Origin: Bacillota bacterium
GTDB lineage: Bacteria > Bacillota > Clostridia > Lachnospirales > Lachnospiraceae
Assembly (NCBI GenBank): GCA_023414985.1
Contig: JAEZLY010000231.1
Coordinates: 1 to 17,929 of the forward strand
Reading direction: 5' to 3'
DNA length: 17,929 nt
Below the pieces are notes generated by a model. The model searched no databases. It saw nothing but the letters and a program-made list of their open reading frames with translations, and was not told the origin of the DNA. Made by a program: the position numbers and the translations under genes. Shown here in pieces: positions 6,792 through 16,583 of this stretch (position 1 is the stretch's first letter; each line of letters begins with the position of its first letter).

Positions 6792-9700
6792 ATGTCCTTA
6801 CAGCTGTTTCTCGGAAGTGCCGGCTCAGGTAAATCATATCAGCTATATCGTGAAATAATTGAACTGTCAAAGATCAATCCCGGAACCAACTATCTTGTAA
6901 TCGTACCTGAGCAGTTTACACTGCAGACACAGAAGGATATCGTAACCATGCACCCGGAACACGGCGTCATGAACGTAGATATTCTTAGCTTTTTGCGTTT
7001 TGCTTACAGGATTTTCGAGGAAATCGGAGTGAAGGATTATCCTGTCCTTGAAGATACCGGAAAGAGCATGGTACTGCGAAAAGTTGTAGCCGAAAAGCGA
7101 AAGGAGCTTATACTGTTCGGTTCCAATGTAAAAAAGCCGGGCTTTATCGGAGAACTGAAATCTCTTCTGTCAGAGCTTTATCAGTATAATATACTTCCGG
7201 AGGACTTTGACAGGATGCAGAAGATTGCTGACAAAAAGCCGGTTCTTCAGGCTAAACTGAAGGATCTTCTTACGGTATATGAAGGCTTCCGTGATTTTAT
7301 GAAGGAACGCTATATCACTGCCGAGGAGCTTATGGTGGTATTAAGGGATGCGATCGATCAGTCTGAATGGATTAAAGACACGGTGATCTGTCTGGATGGC
7401 TTTACAGGCTTTACGCCCGCCCAATATCAGGTGCTTTTCAAGATGCTCAAGGTTGCCAGAAAGGTCATGGTAACCGTTACCATCGATCCCTCCGAGGATA
7501 TTTCGGATAATGTGGAAGAACACAGGCTGTTCGGCTTAAGCAGGAAGACGATTCAGAAGCTTTATAAATTGGCAGAGGAAGCAAAGGTGAAGATTGAGCC
7601 TCCGGTATATGCAGGCTTTGAGGAACAATTCTCCAAGCTCAGAGTACCCTATCGGTATCTGAATTCTCCTGCATTGGCAGCATTGGAACATAATCTTTTC
7701 CGATATCCTTATCAGGTTTATGAGAAAGAACAACAGGACATCACCATTCATGTTACAAGGGACAGAAACAGTGAGGTGGCCTTTCTCGTAAGAGAAATCA
7801 AGAGACTAATCAGAGAAGAAGGCTTCCGGTATCAGGATATCGCGGTGGTAACCGGGGATGTCGAAGGGTATGGAAGAATAATTAAAAGAAGATTTAACAT
7901 TTCTAAAATCCCCTGTTTTGTGGATTATAAGAAGGATATCCTGAATAATCCTTTCGTGGAGCTGCTCCGTGGAGCTGTCACCATGATCAGTGAGGATTTC
8001 AATTATGAGGGGGTATTCCGGTACTTAAGGACCGGTCTGACCGATCTGTCGACAGAAGAGATAGACTTTCTGGAGAATTATATTCTGGCTTTGGGAATCA
8101 GAGGATACAGACGCTGGACGGAACCCTTTACCAGGACCTATAAGAGCAGGGAACCGCTGGAGCTTGAGAGGATAAATGATATTCGGAAGCGGTTCATAGA
8201 AGATATTAAGCCTCTGTACGAAGTTCTGAAGGATAAAGAGAAGACGCTCCAGGACTATACAACGGCACTTTACGAACTGGGAGTCCGGCTTCGTATCGAA
8301 CAGAAGCTGGAGGATTACAGAAAGCATTTCGCAGAGAATCATCAGCCCTTGGTAGCAAAGGAATTTGAGCAGGTTTATCGGATTGTCATGGAGCTATATG
8401 ATCAGATGGTGCTGCTGCTCGGCATGGAGCAATGCAGTCTGAAGGAATTCGCCGAAATACTGGACACGGGTTTTGTTGAGGTGAAGGTTGGTCTTATTCC
8501 TCCCGGTGTAGATGAAATCGTCGTCGGGGATACGGAGCGAACCAGACTTAAGGATATCAAGGTTTTATTCTTTATCGGAGTAAATGAAGGAATTATCCCC
8601 AAAGCAATCGGAAGTGGTGGAATTCTTTCCGATATTGAGAGAGAATTGTTGATAAATAATGAGATAGAGCTTGCGCCGACAAAACGGCAGCAGGCATTTA
8701 CCGAGCAGTTTTATCTCTATCTGAATTTGACCAAACCAAAGGAAAGACTGTACCTTACCTACCATAAGGTGAACGAAGAGGGAAAATCAGTGAACCCTTC
8801 CTTCCTGATCGGAAAGCTTAAGACAATATTCCCGAAATTGCAATGCTATGAAGAAGAGGAAGCACTTGAGGATACGGAACATGTTCTTGGAGATGACGGC
8901 TTGGAATATCTGGCCCGGGGACTCAGGAACTACCAGGAAGAGACTCCCTCCGATCTGTGGAAGGAGCTGTACCTTTACTATCGAACCGACGAGACGAAGG
9001 AACCTATCCTGGATAAGCTGGTTCAAGGTGCATTTTATATTAATACGGAGCAGGGTATTTCGAAGGAAGCTGCCAGAATGCTATACGGAACTGAGCTGAA
9101 GGGAAGTGTGACCAGGCTGGAACGATATGCCGGCTGTGCCTTTGCTCATTTTATGAATTATGGTCTTTCCCTGGAGGAGAGGAAGGAATATAAGCTTGCT
9201 ATTCCCGATATTGGAAATATCTTTCATAATGCAATCGATCGATTCTCTAAGCGACTGGACAGCTCGGAATACAGCTGGCACACTATACCGGAAGGAATCA
9301 GGGAACAGTGGGCAAAGGAAAGTGTTCAGGCCTCTGTGGAGGATTATGAAAATTCTTTCCTGCATAGTACAAAGCGCAATGAGTATCTGATCACCAGAAT
9401 GGAACGTATTACAATTAGAACGCTTTGGGCCTTATGCAATCAGATCAAGCAGGGAGCCTTTGAACCTACGGGTTACGAGATGCCCTTTTATCATGTCCCT
9501 GATGAGACGTTGACCTTACAGGGGCGAATTGACCGTCTTGACTTATATGAGGAGGAAGATAAGGTCTATGTCAGGGTAGTGGATTACAAATCCGGGCAGA
9601 CCTTCTTCGATATCGGAAGTGTATATTATGGGCTTCAGCAGCAGCTTTCTGTATATTTAAGTGCGGCTATGGATTATCTTTCCGGCAGATACCCGGGAAA

Positions 9701-10196
9701 ACAGATTGTTCCCTCCGGTATCTTCTATTATCATATCGACGACCCAATCGTCACAAAGTCGGAGCAGGCAGAAGAAGAGATTTATAAAAGCCTGCGAATG
9801 AACGGCCTCGTGAATGCGGATCCCAAGGTGATTGCTTTAATGGATCAAAAGCTGGCTGGTCCGGAGGATGCGCTGCGGACCTCTGCCAAATCAGAGGTTA
9901 TCCCGGTAGAGACCAATAAGGAGGGTGCTCTGACAAAGCGTTCGTCTGCAGCCAGCGCTGCTCAGCTGGGTGCCTTGATGGATTATGTGAATCAAAAGCT
10001 GGAGGAGGATGGTAAACAGATCCTATCCGGAGATACGAAGCTAAATCCATACAGGACAGATAAAGCAACAGCCTGTGACTATTGTGAATACAGATCGGCC
10101 TGCGGCTTTGATCCGAGACTTCCCGGCCATAGTTACCGTAATCTTGCAAAGAAATCCGTTGAGGAGATCAAAGCTGAGATCTGGGGAGAGGGTTAA
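6792..10196 (+). CDS. addB: AddAB helicase-nuclease, subunit AddB
   Basis: This 1134-aa subunit works with AddA to process double-strand DNA ends for homologous recombination (the Firmicute counterpart of RecBCD). A Walker A motif GSAGSGKS lies at 8-15. The middle is a degenerate UvrD-like helicase fold expected to scan for the Chi-like site. The C-terminal RecB-type nuclease has D914 (GRIDRLD), the catalytic D931 and K933 in VDYKSG, and a QQQLSVYL helix. Four cysteines, C782 and C1095/C1098/C1104 (CDYCEYRSAC), match the 4Fe-4S cluster that clamps the nuclease domain in characterised AddB. The length is close to B. subtilis AddB (1166). GGAGGAG precedes the ATG. addA begins 36 bases after the stop. 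Confidence 0.96.
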   Translation: MSLQLFLGSAGSGKSYQLYREIIELSKINPGTNYLVIVPEQFTLQTQKDIVTMHPEHGVMNVDILSFLRFAYRIFEEIGVKDYPVLEDTGKSMVLRKVVAEKRKELILFGSNVKKPGFIGELKSLLSELYQYNILPEDFDRMQKIADKKPVLQAKLKDLLTVYEGFRDFMKERYITAEELMVVLRDAIDQSEWIKDTVICLDGFTGFTPAQYQVLFKMLKVARKVMVTVTIDPSEDISDNVEEHRLFGLSRKTIQKLYKLAEEAKVKIEPPVYAGFEEQFSKLRVPYRYLNSPALAALEHNLFRYPYQVYEKEQQDITIHVTRDRNSEVAFLVREIKRLIREEGFRYQDIAVVTGDVEGYGRIIKRRFNISKIPCFVDYKKDILNNPFVELLRGAVTMISEDFNYEGVFRYLRTGLTDLSTEEIDFLENYILALGIRGYRRWTEPFTRTYKSREPLELERINDIRKRFIEDIKPLYEVLKDKEKTLQDYTTALYELGVRLRIEQKLEDYRKHFAENHQPLVAKEFEQVYRIVMELYDQMVLLLGMEQCSLKEFAEILDTGFVEVKVGLIPPGVDEIVVGDTERTRLKDIKVLFFIGVNEGIIPKAIGSGGILSDIERELLINNEIELAPTKRQQAFTEQFYLYLNLTKPKERLYLTYHKVNEEGKSVNPSFLIGKLKTIFPKLQCYEEEEALEDTEHVLGDDGLEYLARGLRNYQEETPSDLWKELYLYYRTDETKEPILDKLVQGAFYINTEQGISKEAARMLYGTELKGSVTRLERYAGCAFAHFMNYGLSLEERKEYKLAIPDIGNIFHNAIDRFSKRLDSSEYSWHTIPEGIREQWAKESVQASVEDYENSFLHSTKRNEYLITRMERITIRTLWALCNQIKQGAFEPTGYEMPFYHVPDETLTLQGRIDRLDLYEEEDKVYVRVVDYKSGQTFFDIGSVYYGLQQQLSVYLSAAMDYLSGRYPGKQIVPSGIFYYHIDDPIVTKSEQAEEEIYKSLRMNGLVNADPKVIALMDQKLAGPEDALRTSAKSEVIPVETNKEGALTKRSSAASAAQLGALMDYVNQKLEEDGKQILSGDTKLNPYRTDKATACDYCEYRSACGFDPRLPGHSYRNLAKKSVEEIKAEIWGEG

Positions 10197-10232
10197 AAAG
10201 TATGACTGGAATAAAGGAAGGAGGTGGCTTGA

Positions 10233-13200
10233 ATGGCCTGGACAGAGGCACAGCAAAGGGTTATCGATACAAGAAATAAAAATTTACTCGTTTCTGCGGC
10301 TGCCGGATCAGGTAAAACTGCCGTACTGGTGGAACGAATTATCTGTATGATATCTGAGGGTGAGAAGCCATTGGATATCGATCATCTGCTGGTTGTAACC
10401 TTTACGAACGCAGCTGCGGCAGAGATGCGGGAAAGAATCGGGAAGGCACTGGAGCTGAAGCTGCTGGCTGAACCGGAGAATCAGCATCTGCAAAAACAAC
10501 TCTCCTTACTGCAGAGCGCCCAGATCACCACAATCCACAGCTTCTGCCTGAATGTAATCCGCAATTATTTCCATCGGATTGACCTGGATCCTTCCTTTAA
10601 GATTGCAGAGGAATCTGAAATTACTTTGCTGAAAAGCGATGTCATAGCAGATATTCTGGAACGTTGGTATGAGGAAGGACGGGAGGAGTTTCATGAATTT
10701 GCGGAAAGCTATTCCCATTCAAAATCTGATCTGCCGATAGAGGAGTTAATCCTTCAGCTCTATGATTTTTCCATGAGTGATCCTTGGCCAAAATCATGGA
10801 TAGGCCGGATACGCAAGGGGTTTGACTTAAGAACCCCGGATGAAATGAATGAGACTTCCTGGATGAAGGAATTAATGAACTATACCCGTACGGTTCTTAG
10901 TGACTTAATGAAAAAGAATGAGAAAGCACTGGAGATCTGTAGGGAAGCAGGAGGACCGTCTGCTTATGAACCGGCACTTCAGGCTGATCGTACCCTGCTG
11001 CTGGAACTGATTAAAGCAGCGGACTCTTATGAAGCTTGTGCAGAGCTTTTTTCTGTTATTTCCTATGAACGTCTCTCTTCCAAGCGAGAGGAAGGCGTTA
11101 TTCCTGAAAGAAAGGAAAGAGTCAAGGGACTTCGGGAAGAGGTAAAAAAAGCACTAAAAGATCTTTGTGAACAATATTTCTTCCAAACCCCGGAAGAAAT
11201 GCTGAAGGACCTTCAGGCAGCGGGCAAGATCCTGCAGGTGCTGTTCGACCTGACCTTGGACTTCATGCAGGAATTTGCTGTTAAGAAGGAAGAGAAGAAC
11301 CTGATAGACTTCGGAGACTTAGAGCATTTCGCTTTAAAAATTCTTATAGACGAAGAGGCGTCCGAAGGACAAAGCAGGATCGTACCGACTGAGGCTGCAA
11401 GGGAATTGAGCGGTCAATTTGAAGAAATCCTGATTGATGAGTACCAGGATAGTAATATGGTTCAGGAGACCATCCTAAGAAGTATCAGCAGAGAGGATAC
11501 GGGCAGTCCGAATCGTTTCATGGTAGGAGATGTGAAGCAAAGCATCTATAAATTTCGACTTGCCATGCCGGAACTTTTTTTGGAGAAATATAATACCTAT
11601 TCCTGCGAAGCAGAGGAAGAAGACGGTACAATTAATTACTATCAGAGAATTGATCTGGATCGGAACTTCAGAAGCAGGCGATCGGTACTTGGTTATGTAA
11701 ATAATATTTTCGAACAGCTCATGCAGGAATCGATAGGCGGAATCGACTATGATGAGGCGGCGGCACTGAAATACGGCGGATTATATGAGCAGGTACAGGA
11801 AGAGGAAGAAGCTCCTGACATCTCCAGATTAGCCGGAGATGTAGAGCTTTTATTGACAACTGAGAATTCAGAAGAGGGATATGAAGAGAATGCTTCGGAG
11901 AATAGTTCCGATCCTTCGGAGGAGTCTGTGGATGAGCAGGAAGAAGCTGTTTATACCAAAAAGGAGTTGGAGGCACGAACAGTAGCCCACAGGATTAAGG
12001 AACTGACCAATCCCTCTACCGGTATGCTTGTCTTTGACCGGAGAGAGAAGAAATATCGTCCAGCCGCTTATCGTGATATCGTCATACTGCTTCGCAGTAT
12101 GACGGGATGGTCCGAGGTATTTGTCAATACCTTGATGCAGGAAGGGATTCCTGCTTATGCAGATACCGGTACCGGGTATTTTCAGACCTTGGAGATTATG
12201 ACGGTTCTGAATATGCTGAGAATTATTGATAATCCGAGACAGGATATTCCGCTGGCTGGTGTACTGTATTCGCCGATTGTGGGCATGACATCGACAGAAT
12301 TGGCACTCCTTCGTGCCTTGAACAGAAACGTAAGTCTGTATACGGCTTTGTTAAACTTTGCAGTATCTGATCAGAACGAGGTGGAAGAGGAAGCCCAAAG
12401 AAGCAGCGAAACCGTTGAAGACTTATCGGAGGAGAGGTACAACAGCCCCATACTTCTCAGGAAGAAGGTGCGAAACTTTCTTGCTCAGCTTGAAGTGTTC
12501 CGCTCCATGGTCAATCATGTGCCGATCCATGAGCTGTTACAGATTGTTCTGGAACAGACCGGCTATTGCTATTATGTGAGTGCACTTCCGGGAGGAGAGA
12601 AAAGGAAGGCAAATCTCGATATGCTCATCTCGCAGGCTGTTAGGTTTGAAAACGGCAGCTACAGCGGCTTGTTCCATTTTATACGTTATATAGAAAAGCT
12701 GCATAAGTACGAAGTAGACTTCGGTGAAGCCTCCACCTCCGGAGAGCAGGAGGATACGATCAGAATTATGAGTATCCATAAAAGCAAAGGCTTAGAATTT
12801 CCGATTGTAATTATAGGAGGAATGAGCAAACAGTTTAATACACAGGATCTTCGAAGCAGCATTGTTCTGCACAATGAATACGGTATTGGGCCGGAGTATA
12901 TCAATAGTCAGCAAAGAACTAAGATTCCAACTCTGCTGAAGAAAGTAATACAGAAAAAGGTTCAGACTGAGAATCTGGGCGAGGAGCTTCGTGTCCTCTA
13001 TGTTGCTATGACGAGGGCAAAAGAAAAACTGATCTTATCAGGATATCTGAAAGATACGAAGGAGTTCAAAGAGAAAGAGTTCTCCTTCTTTGAACTGCTG
13101 TCGGCAAAGAGTTATCTTGACTGGGTACTTCCGGCCATGTTAAACCGCATGGGATCAGAGAAGTTATGGAATGAATGTTCGTCCTGTATGGAGTCGGCCG

Positions 13201-14054
13201 GGATGGCGATTACGATATATACCAAAGATGAATTGCTGAGGGAGGAACTGACAAAACAACTCTTTACCCATAAGGATAAAGAAGAGCTGCTCGCAATAAA
13301 GCCTGAGAATACCTATGATTCTAATAGCAAGGAAGAAATTAAAACAAGATTTAATTATACATATCCCTATCTGCAGGATGCAGGAATTAAGGTAAAGATG
13401 ACAGTATCTGAGCTTAAGAAGTTGGGGCAGGACCAGGATGAAGAACTGAGTCTGAAGCTTTATCAGGCGGAGCCCTCCGAAGCTGTAGCTACGATACCGA
13501 CCTTCCTAAAGAAGGCAGAGGAAGTTACTTCAGGAACGGATCGTGGTACCTTATACCATAGGGTATTGGAATTAATCGATTTGACCAGAATTCGAACGAA
13601 GACGGATTTACAGGAAGAACTGCAACAATTAATCAACGGAAATAAACTGCAGGAAGAGGATATCAAGAAGTTAAAACAGGATTATATATTTGGTTTTGCA
13701 ATCAGCCGGGTCGCAGACCGGATGAGAAAAGCCCAATCTCTGGGTGTCTTGTATAAGGAGCAACAGTTTGTCATGGGTATCAAAGCCTCTGAGGTACTAA
13801 AGGAAACAGAAAGCGAAGAGCTAATTCTGATCCAGGGAATCATTGATGTATATTTCGAAGAAGAGGACGGACTGGTGTTGCTGGATTATAAGTCAGACCT
13901 GGTAACAGAAGAGAGTCAATTGATCAGGCGATACCATACCCAATTGAGCTATTATAAGAGGGCTCTGGAGCAGATGCTGAACAGGAGGGTAAAGGAGATG
14001 ATTATTTACTCCCTGCCCCTGGCAAAGGAAATTCCGGTACCGGACACAGTATAG
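10233..14054 (+). CDS. addA: AddAB helicase-nuclease, subunit AddA
   Basis: This 1273-aa subunit is the ATP-driven 3'-5' helicase and second nuclease of AddAB. UvrD-type motifs run in order: Walker A AAAGSGKT (22-29), TFTNAAAAEMRERI, the DEYQD box (402-406), GDVKQSIYKFR, DLDRNFRSR, IRIMSIHKSKGLEFP, and VAMTRAKEKL with R928. The C-terminal RecB-like nuclease has RGTLYHRVLEL, D1205 (GIIDVYF), D1218 and K1220 in DYKSD, and QLSYYKRAL. All active-site residues are present. It is slightly longer than B. subtilis AddA (1232). Part of the extra length is a Glu/Ser-rich, low-complexity stretch at about 543-575 and another acidic stretch at about 712-736. A near-perfect AAGGAGGTGG site (10218-10227) precedes ATG 10233. 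Confidence 0.96.
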   Translation: MAWTEAQQRVIDTRNKNLLVSAAAGSGKTAVLVERIICMISEGEKPLDIDHLLVVTFTNAAAAEMRERIGKALELKLLAEPENQHLQKQLSLLQSAQITTIHSFCLNVIRNYFHRIDLDPSFKIAEESEITLLKSDVIADILERWYEEGREEFHEFAESYSHSKSDLPIEELILQLYDFSMSDPWPKSWIGRIRKGFDLRTPDEMNETSWMKELMNYTRTVLSDLMKKNEKALEICREAGGPSAYEPALQADRTLLLELIKAADSYEACAELFSVISYERLSSKREEGVIPERKERVKGLREEVKKALKDLCEQYFFQTPEEMLKDLQAAGKILQVLFDLTLDFMQEFAVKKEEKNLIDFGDLEHFALKILIDEEASEGQSRIVPTEAARELSGQFEEILIDEYQDSNMVQETILRSISREDTGSPNRFMVGDVKQSIYKFRLAMPELFLEKYNTYSCEAEEEDGTINYYQRIDLDRNFRSRRSVLGYVNNIFEQLMQESIGGIDYDEAAALKYGGLYEQVQEEEEAPDISRLAGDVELLLTTENSEEGYEENASENSSDPSEESVDEQEEAVYTKKELEARTVAHRIKELTNPSTGMLVFDRREKKYRPAAYRDIVILLRSMTGWSEVFVNTLMQEGIPAYADTGTGYFQTLEIMTVLNMLRIIDNPRQDIPLAGVLYSPIVGMTSTELALLRALNRNVSLYTALLNFAVSDQNEVEEEAQRSSETVEDLSEERYNSPILLRKKVRNFLAQLEVFRSMVNHVPIHELLQIVLEQTGYCYYVSALPGGEKRKANLDMLISQAVRFENGSYSGLFHFIRYIEKLHKYEVDFGEASTSGEQEDTIRIMSIHKSKGLEFPIVIIGGMSKQFNTQDLRSSIVLHNEYGIGPEYINSQQRTKIPTLLKKVIQKKVQTENLGEELRVLYVAMTRAKEKLILSGYLKDTKEFKEKEFSFFELLSAKSYLDWVLPAMLNRMGSEKLWNECSSCMESAGMAITIYTKDELLREELTKQLFTHKDKEELLAIKPENTYDSNSKEEIKTRFNYTYPYLQDAGIKVKMTVSELKKLGQDQDEELSLKLYQAEPSEAVATIPTFLKKAEEVTSGTDRGTLYHRVLELIDLTRIRTKTDLQEELQQLINGNKLQEEDIKKLKQDYIFGFAISRVADRMRKAQSLGVLYKEQQFVMGIKASEVLKETESEELILIQGIIDVYFEEEDGLVLLDYKSDLVTEESQLIRRYHTQLSYYKRALEQMLNRRVKEMIIYSLPLAKEIPVPDTV

Positions 14055-14120
14055 CATAACAGAAGTTGGTTACACTCTATATAGCAGAAAAGGAATTTTT
14101 CCTTACGGAGGGTGAACCGA

Positions 14121-14327
14121 ATGAGTAAAAAGGAAAAAGAGATTGACTTAAGTAATATCAAACCCGAGGAGAAGCTAAAGTATGAAATTGCGGAGGAGCT
14201 CGGGTATCTGGATAAGGTGATGGCGACCGGTTGGAAATCTCTAACCGCAAAGGAGTCAGGCAGGATAGGCGGACTGATGACCAAACGAAGAAGGGAAGAA
14301 CAAAAACAACAAGAGAGGGAAGTATGA
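14121..14327 (+). CDS. Alpha/beta-type small acid-soluble spore protein
   Basis: This 68-aa protein belongs to the family that coats and protects DNA in dormant spores and is degraded by the GPR protease at germination. The first family motif is KLKYEIAEELG (18-28), with the expected protease site between E22 and I23. The second is SGRIGGLMTKR (46-56). It is unusually charged at both ends (KKEKE at the start, a basic/glutamine tail). ATG 14121 follows GGAGGG by 7 bases; an in-frame GTG at 14112 overlaps that site and is unlikely. Its stop overlaps the HAD gene's start as ATGA, so the two are translationally coupled. Expression in the forespore is expected, but I could not see a clear sigma-G promoter in the 66-base gap after addA. 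Confidence 0.85.
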   Translation: MSKKEKEIDLSNIKPEEKLKYEIAEELGYLDKVMATGWKSLTAKESGRIGGLMTKRRREEQKQQEREV

Positions 14328-15061
14328 ATAAACCAAAGATGATCCTGTTCGATTACGGACAGACTTTAGTCGAGTTGGACGGAACCTTTCGTGGGCTTGA
14401 TGGATATAAAGCGGTGCTGAAGCATGCCATTAAGAACCCATATCGGGTTTCCGCAAAGGAACTTGATAAGCTGGCACTGGGATTAAATAAGGACATCGGA
14501 AGATATCAACCCGGTGTGCAGGAAACAAACTCTATCGAGGTACATAGTTTCCTGTTCCATCATTATGTCTACGATTATTATGGGATAGAGCTTGATCTGA
14601 CCCCGGCTGAGGCGGAAAAGGTATATTGGGATCATGCAGCGAAAGGGAAACCAACGAAAAACAGTAAGCTGCTGCTTGAATATCTGAGAGACAGTAATAT
14701 AAGAACGGGAATTGTCAGTAACATTTCCTTCAGCGGTAAGGCGTTGGAGGAGCGTATCACAGCTTATTTTCCTGAACATGAATTTGAGTTTATCATAGCC
14801 TCCAGTGAATATGTTTTTCGCAAGCCTCACAGAAGGATTTTCGAGCTTGCCTTGCGAAAGGCAGGTCTGCAGGCCAGGGAGGTCTGGTACTGCGGTGACT
14901 ATGCCTATTTTGATGTAGACGGTGCTGCCAGGGTCGGTATCTATCCGGTATGGTACCGAGGGGCGATAGAACCTGGAAATAAGAAGCAGCCGAAAGCAGA
15001 GTGCCTGACCATCTGTGATTGGGTGGAATTAATAGAACAACTGAAGAAAGATGATGATTAA
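14324..15061 (+). CDS. HAD-superfamily hydrolase, atypical motif I
   Basis: This is a 245-aa haloacid-dehalogenase-like cytoplasmic protein. Motif I is ILFDYGQTL with nucleophile D10, motif II VSNIS (S132), motif III K167 in FRKPHRR, and motif IV D192 with D197/D199 in GDYAYFDVDGA. The fold and most catalytic residues are present. The second motif I aspartate, the general acid/base of phosphatases, is glycine (G12), so a simple phosphatase role is uncertain. The helical cap (about 20-100) is of C1 type. Start ATG 14324 follows GAGAGGGA and overlaps the spore-protein stop by 4 bases; upstream in-frame starts would run through the spore-protein gene. The substrate is unknown. Confidence 0.88.
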   Translation: MNKPKMILFDYGQTLVELDGTFRGLDGYKAVLKHAIKNPYRVSAKELDKLALGLNKDIGRYQPGVQETNSIEVHSFLFHHYVYDYYGIELDLTPAEAEKVYWDHAAKGKPTKNSKLLLEYLRDSNIRTGIVSNISFSGKALEERITAYFPEHEFEFIIASSEYVFRKPHRRIFELALRKAGLQAREVWYCGDYAYFDVDGAARVGIYPVWYRGAIEPGNKKQPKAECLTICDWVELIEQLKKDDD

Positions 15062-15067
15062 AAGAAT

Positions 15068-15115
15068 AAGCTGCCCGTAGGTTACTAAAATCGTAATCCT
15101 TATGGCAGCTTTTTT
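15068..15115 (+). terminator. Rho-independent terminator after the HAD gene
   Basis: AAGCTGCC (15068-15075) and GGCAGCTT (15104-15111) form an 8-bp stem. An inner stem (AGGTTAC/GTAATCCT, one bulge) extends it, and a T-run (15110-15115) follows. On the minus strand the hairpin is followed by ATTCTTTT, so it may also serve the convergent ROK gene. Confidence 0.88.
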
Positions 15116-15173
15116 CATCAATATAAGTACGACAGTGCCAACGATTGACACAGAATTCGGAGCATATTTAGTC

Positions 15174-16334
15174 CTAAGATCTTAAGTCTATGTGATTCAG
15201 CTTCAGCATATCAACACCCAGAAAGCCTTTGATCGCTACACAGATACCACCCAGCAAAATGGAGGTATCCTGAAGCACTGAGGGTACAATTCGAATGTAG
15301 CTGTTCATTCGACTGGTCAGCGCTGCTTCAATCTTCTCTATGATATGAGGGAAGAAGATGGTGAAGGAACTATTGATTACAACAATGTCCGGATTATAAG
15401 CATTCAGGATATTATTCACTCCGATGGACATATATTTGATAAAATCATTCATAATCTTTTCAGCATCAGGATCATTTTCTTCATAAGCGGCCCTGAACTG
15501 TTCAAAATTCATCTCCTCAACGCCCTTCAGAATCGCAAATTCATGTAAGAGGGAACGCTCGGAGGCATATTGCTCAAAACAGCCCTTATTACCGCAGGGG
15601 CACTGTCTGCCGTCTATCTCGATAATCGTATGTCCGAATTCTCCGGCCCGTCCGTTATAGCCTGTATAAAGCTGATGGCTTACTATGATGCCTAGACCGA
15701 TACCCGAATGGACACTGATATTCGCGATATTGGCATAATCAAATTGGAAGGTCTTCTCGCCGATGACTGAAAGATTTGCCTCATTCTCCAGATAGACAGG
15801 GGTATTGAAATGCTGTTCCAAGCCGTCTGCTATGTTTATTCCCGAAAGATTGTAATAGGGAGCAAAGGATACCTGATTATTGGCGATCACGCCATGAATG
15901 CCAAGGGTAATTCCTACCAGATTATACGGAGTATCCTTCGACAGTTTCATAGATTCAATTAAATCAATCAATACATTGATGATATTGGCGGAGTTCTTCG
16001 GGGTCTTAATCTGCTTAAGACTGCAATCCTCTCCCAGCAGATCTGAGACCAAAGCTGATATGGTATCCACTCCCATGTCGATACAGATGACATAGCCTGC
16101 CTTCTTATGAAGACTGAGTAAGATCGGCTTTCTTCCTAAGCTCGTATCGTCGCTTCCTATTTCTATTACTAATTTTTTATTTATTAATTCCTGAACAATC
16201 GCAGAAATGGTCGCCTTGGTTAAGCCAAGATGTTTTGCGATTGCAGCTCTTGATATTGCCGTATTGTTTATGATTGTCTCCAATACGAGATTGGTATTAA
16301 TATCCCGTATGAGTTCCTTACTGCCTGTTACCAT
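15174..16334 (-). CDS. xylR: ROK-family transcriptional repressor, probable XylR
   Basis: This 386-aa sugar-responsive DNA-binding repressor has a winged helix-turn-helix at about 15-60 (SRAAIAKHLGLTKATIS), followed by a ROK sugar-binding domain with DMGVD (86-90), GITLGIHGVI (141-150), ENEAN (183-187), GRAGEFGH (228-235) and the zinc site H235 with C245, C247 and C252 in CPCGNKGC. ENEAN has glutamate where ROK sugar kinases carry the catalytic aspartate, as in XylR repressors, so kinase activity is not expected. ATG 16334 is chosen because AAGGG lies 8 bases before it; GTG codons at 16343 and 16337 overlap or crowd that site. The divergent neighbour is xylB, which supports a xylose-operon repressor that releases its operators on binding the sugar. 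Confidence 0.88.
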   Translation of the reverse strand: MVTGSKELIRDINTNLVLETIINNTAISRAAIAKHLGLTKATISAIVQELINKKLVIEIGSDDTSLGRKPILLSLHKKAGYVICIDMGVDTISALVSDLLGEDCSLKQIKTPKNSANIINVLIDLIESMKLSKDTPYNLVGITLGIHGVIANNQVSFAPYYNLSGINIADGLEQHFNTPVYLENEANLSVIGEKTFQFDYANIANISVHSGIGLGIIVSHQLYTGYNGRAGEFGHTIIEIDGRQCPCGNKGCFEQYASERSLLHEFAILKGVEEMNFEQFRAAYEENDPDAEKIMNDFIKYMSIGVNNILNAYNPDIVVINSSFTIFFPHIIEKIEAALTSRMNSYIRIVPSVLQDTSILLGGICVAIKGFLGVDMLKLNHIDLRS

Positions 16335-16583
16335 CACAGTCACCCTTCGTAAAAAATTTAATTGCTTTTATGTTATCATAAATTGTATTTTTTGGGAAGA
16401 GAAAATATCGACATTGTTTAGTAACCGGACTTTAAGTACTATTATGTAAAAAGAATGGGAATGTGTTTTTAATATAATAATAGGTTATGAGGGCATATGT
16501 TTATGAGGCAAAAAGACTAAATGGACAAAAGGTGAAATGTATCAAGAATGAATAGACAATGTGTGAGGGACAAAGTTTGAAGG
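16335..16583. other. xylR-proximal part of the divergent intergenic region
   Basis: AT-rich and purine-rich sequence with no gene. It should contain the leftward xylR promoter, but I see no clear pair of boxes. A TTTAGTAAC sequence (16417-16425) with a TAGTA/TACTA inverted repeat (16419-16423/16436-16440) could be an operator. The words GGACAAAAGGT (16523-16533) and GGGACAAAG (16567-16575) are copies of the left end of the hairpin element that follows. Confidence 0.5.

Noticed and set aside
14056..14120. Sigma-G promoter for the spore protein
   Set aside because: CATAACA at 14056 resembles a sigma-G -10 box, but no matching -35 element lies 17-18 bases upstream.
14231..14323. Longer N-terminus for the HAD protein
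   Set aside because: It would be a frame-shifted reading of the spore-protein gene. The family N-terminus begins at MNKPKMILFD with its own ribosome site.
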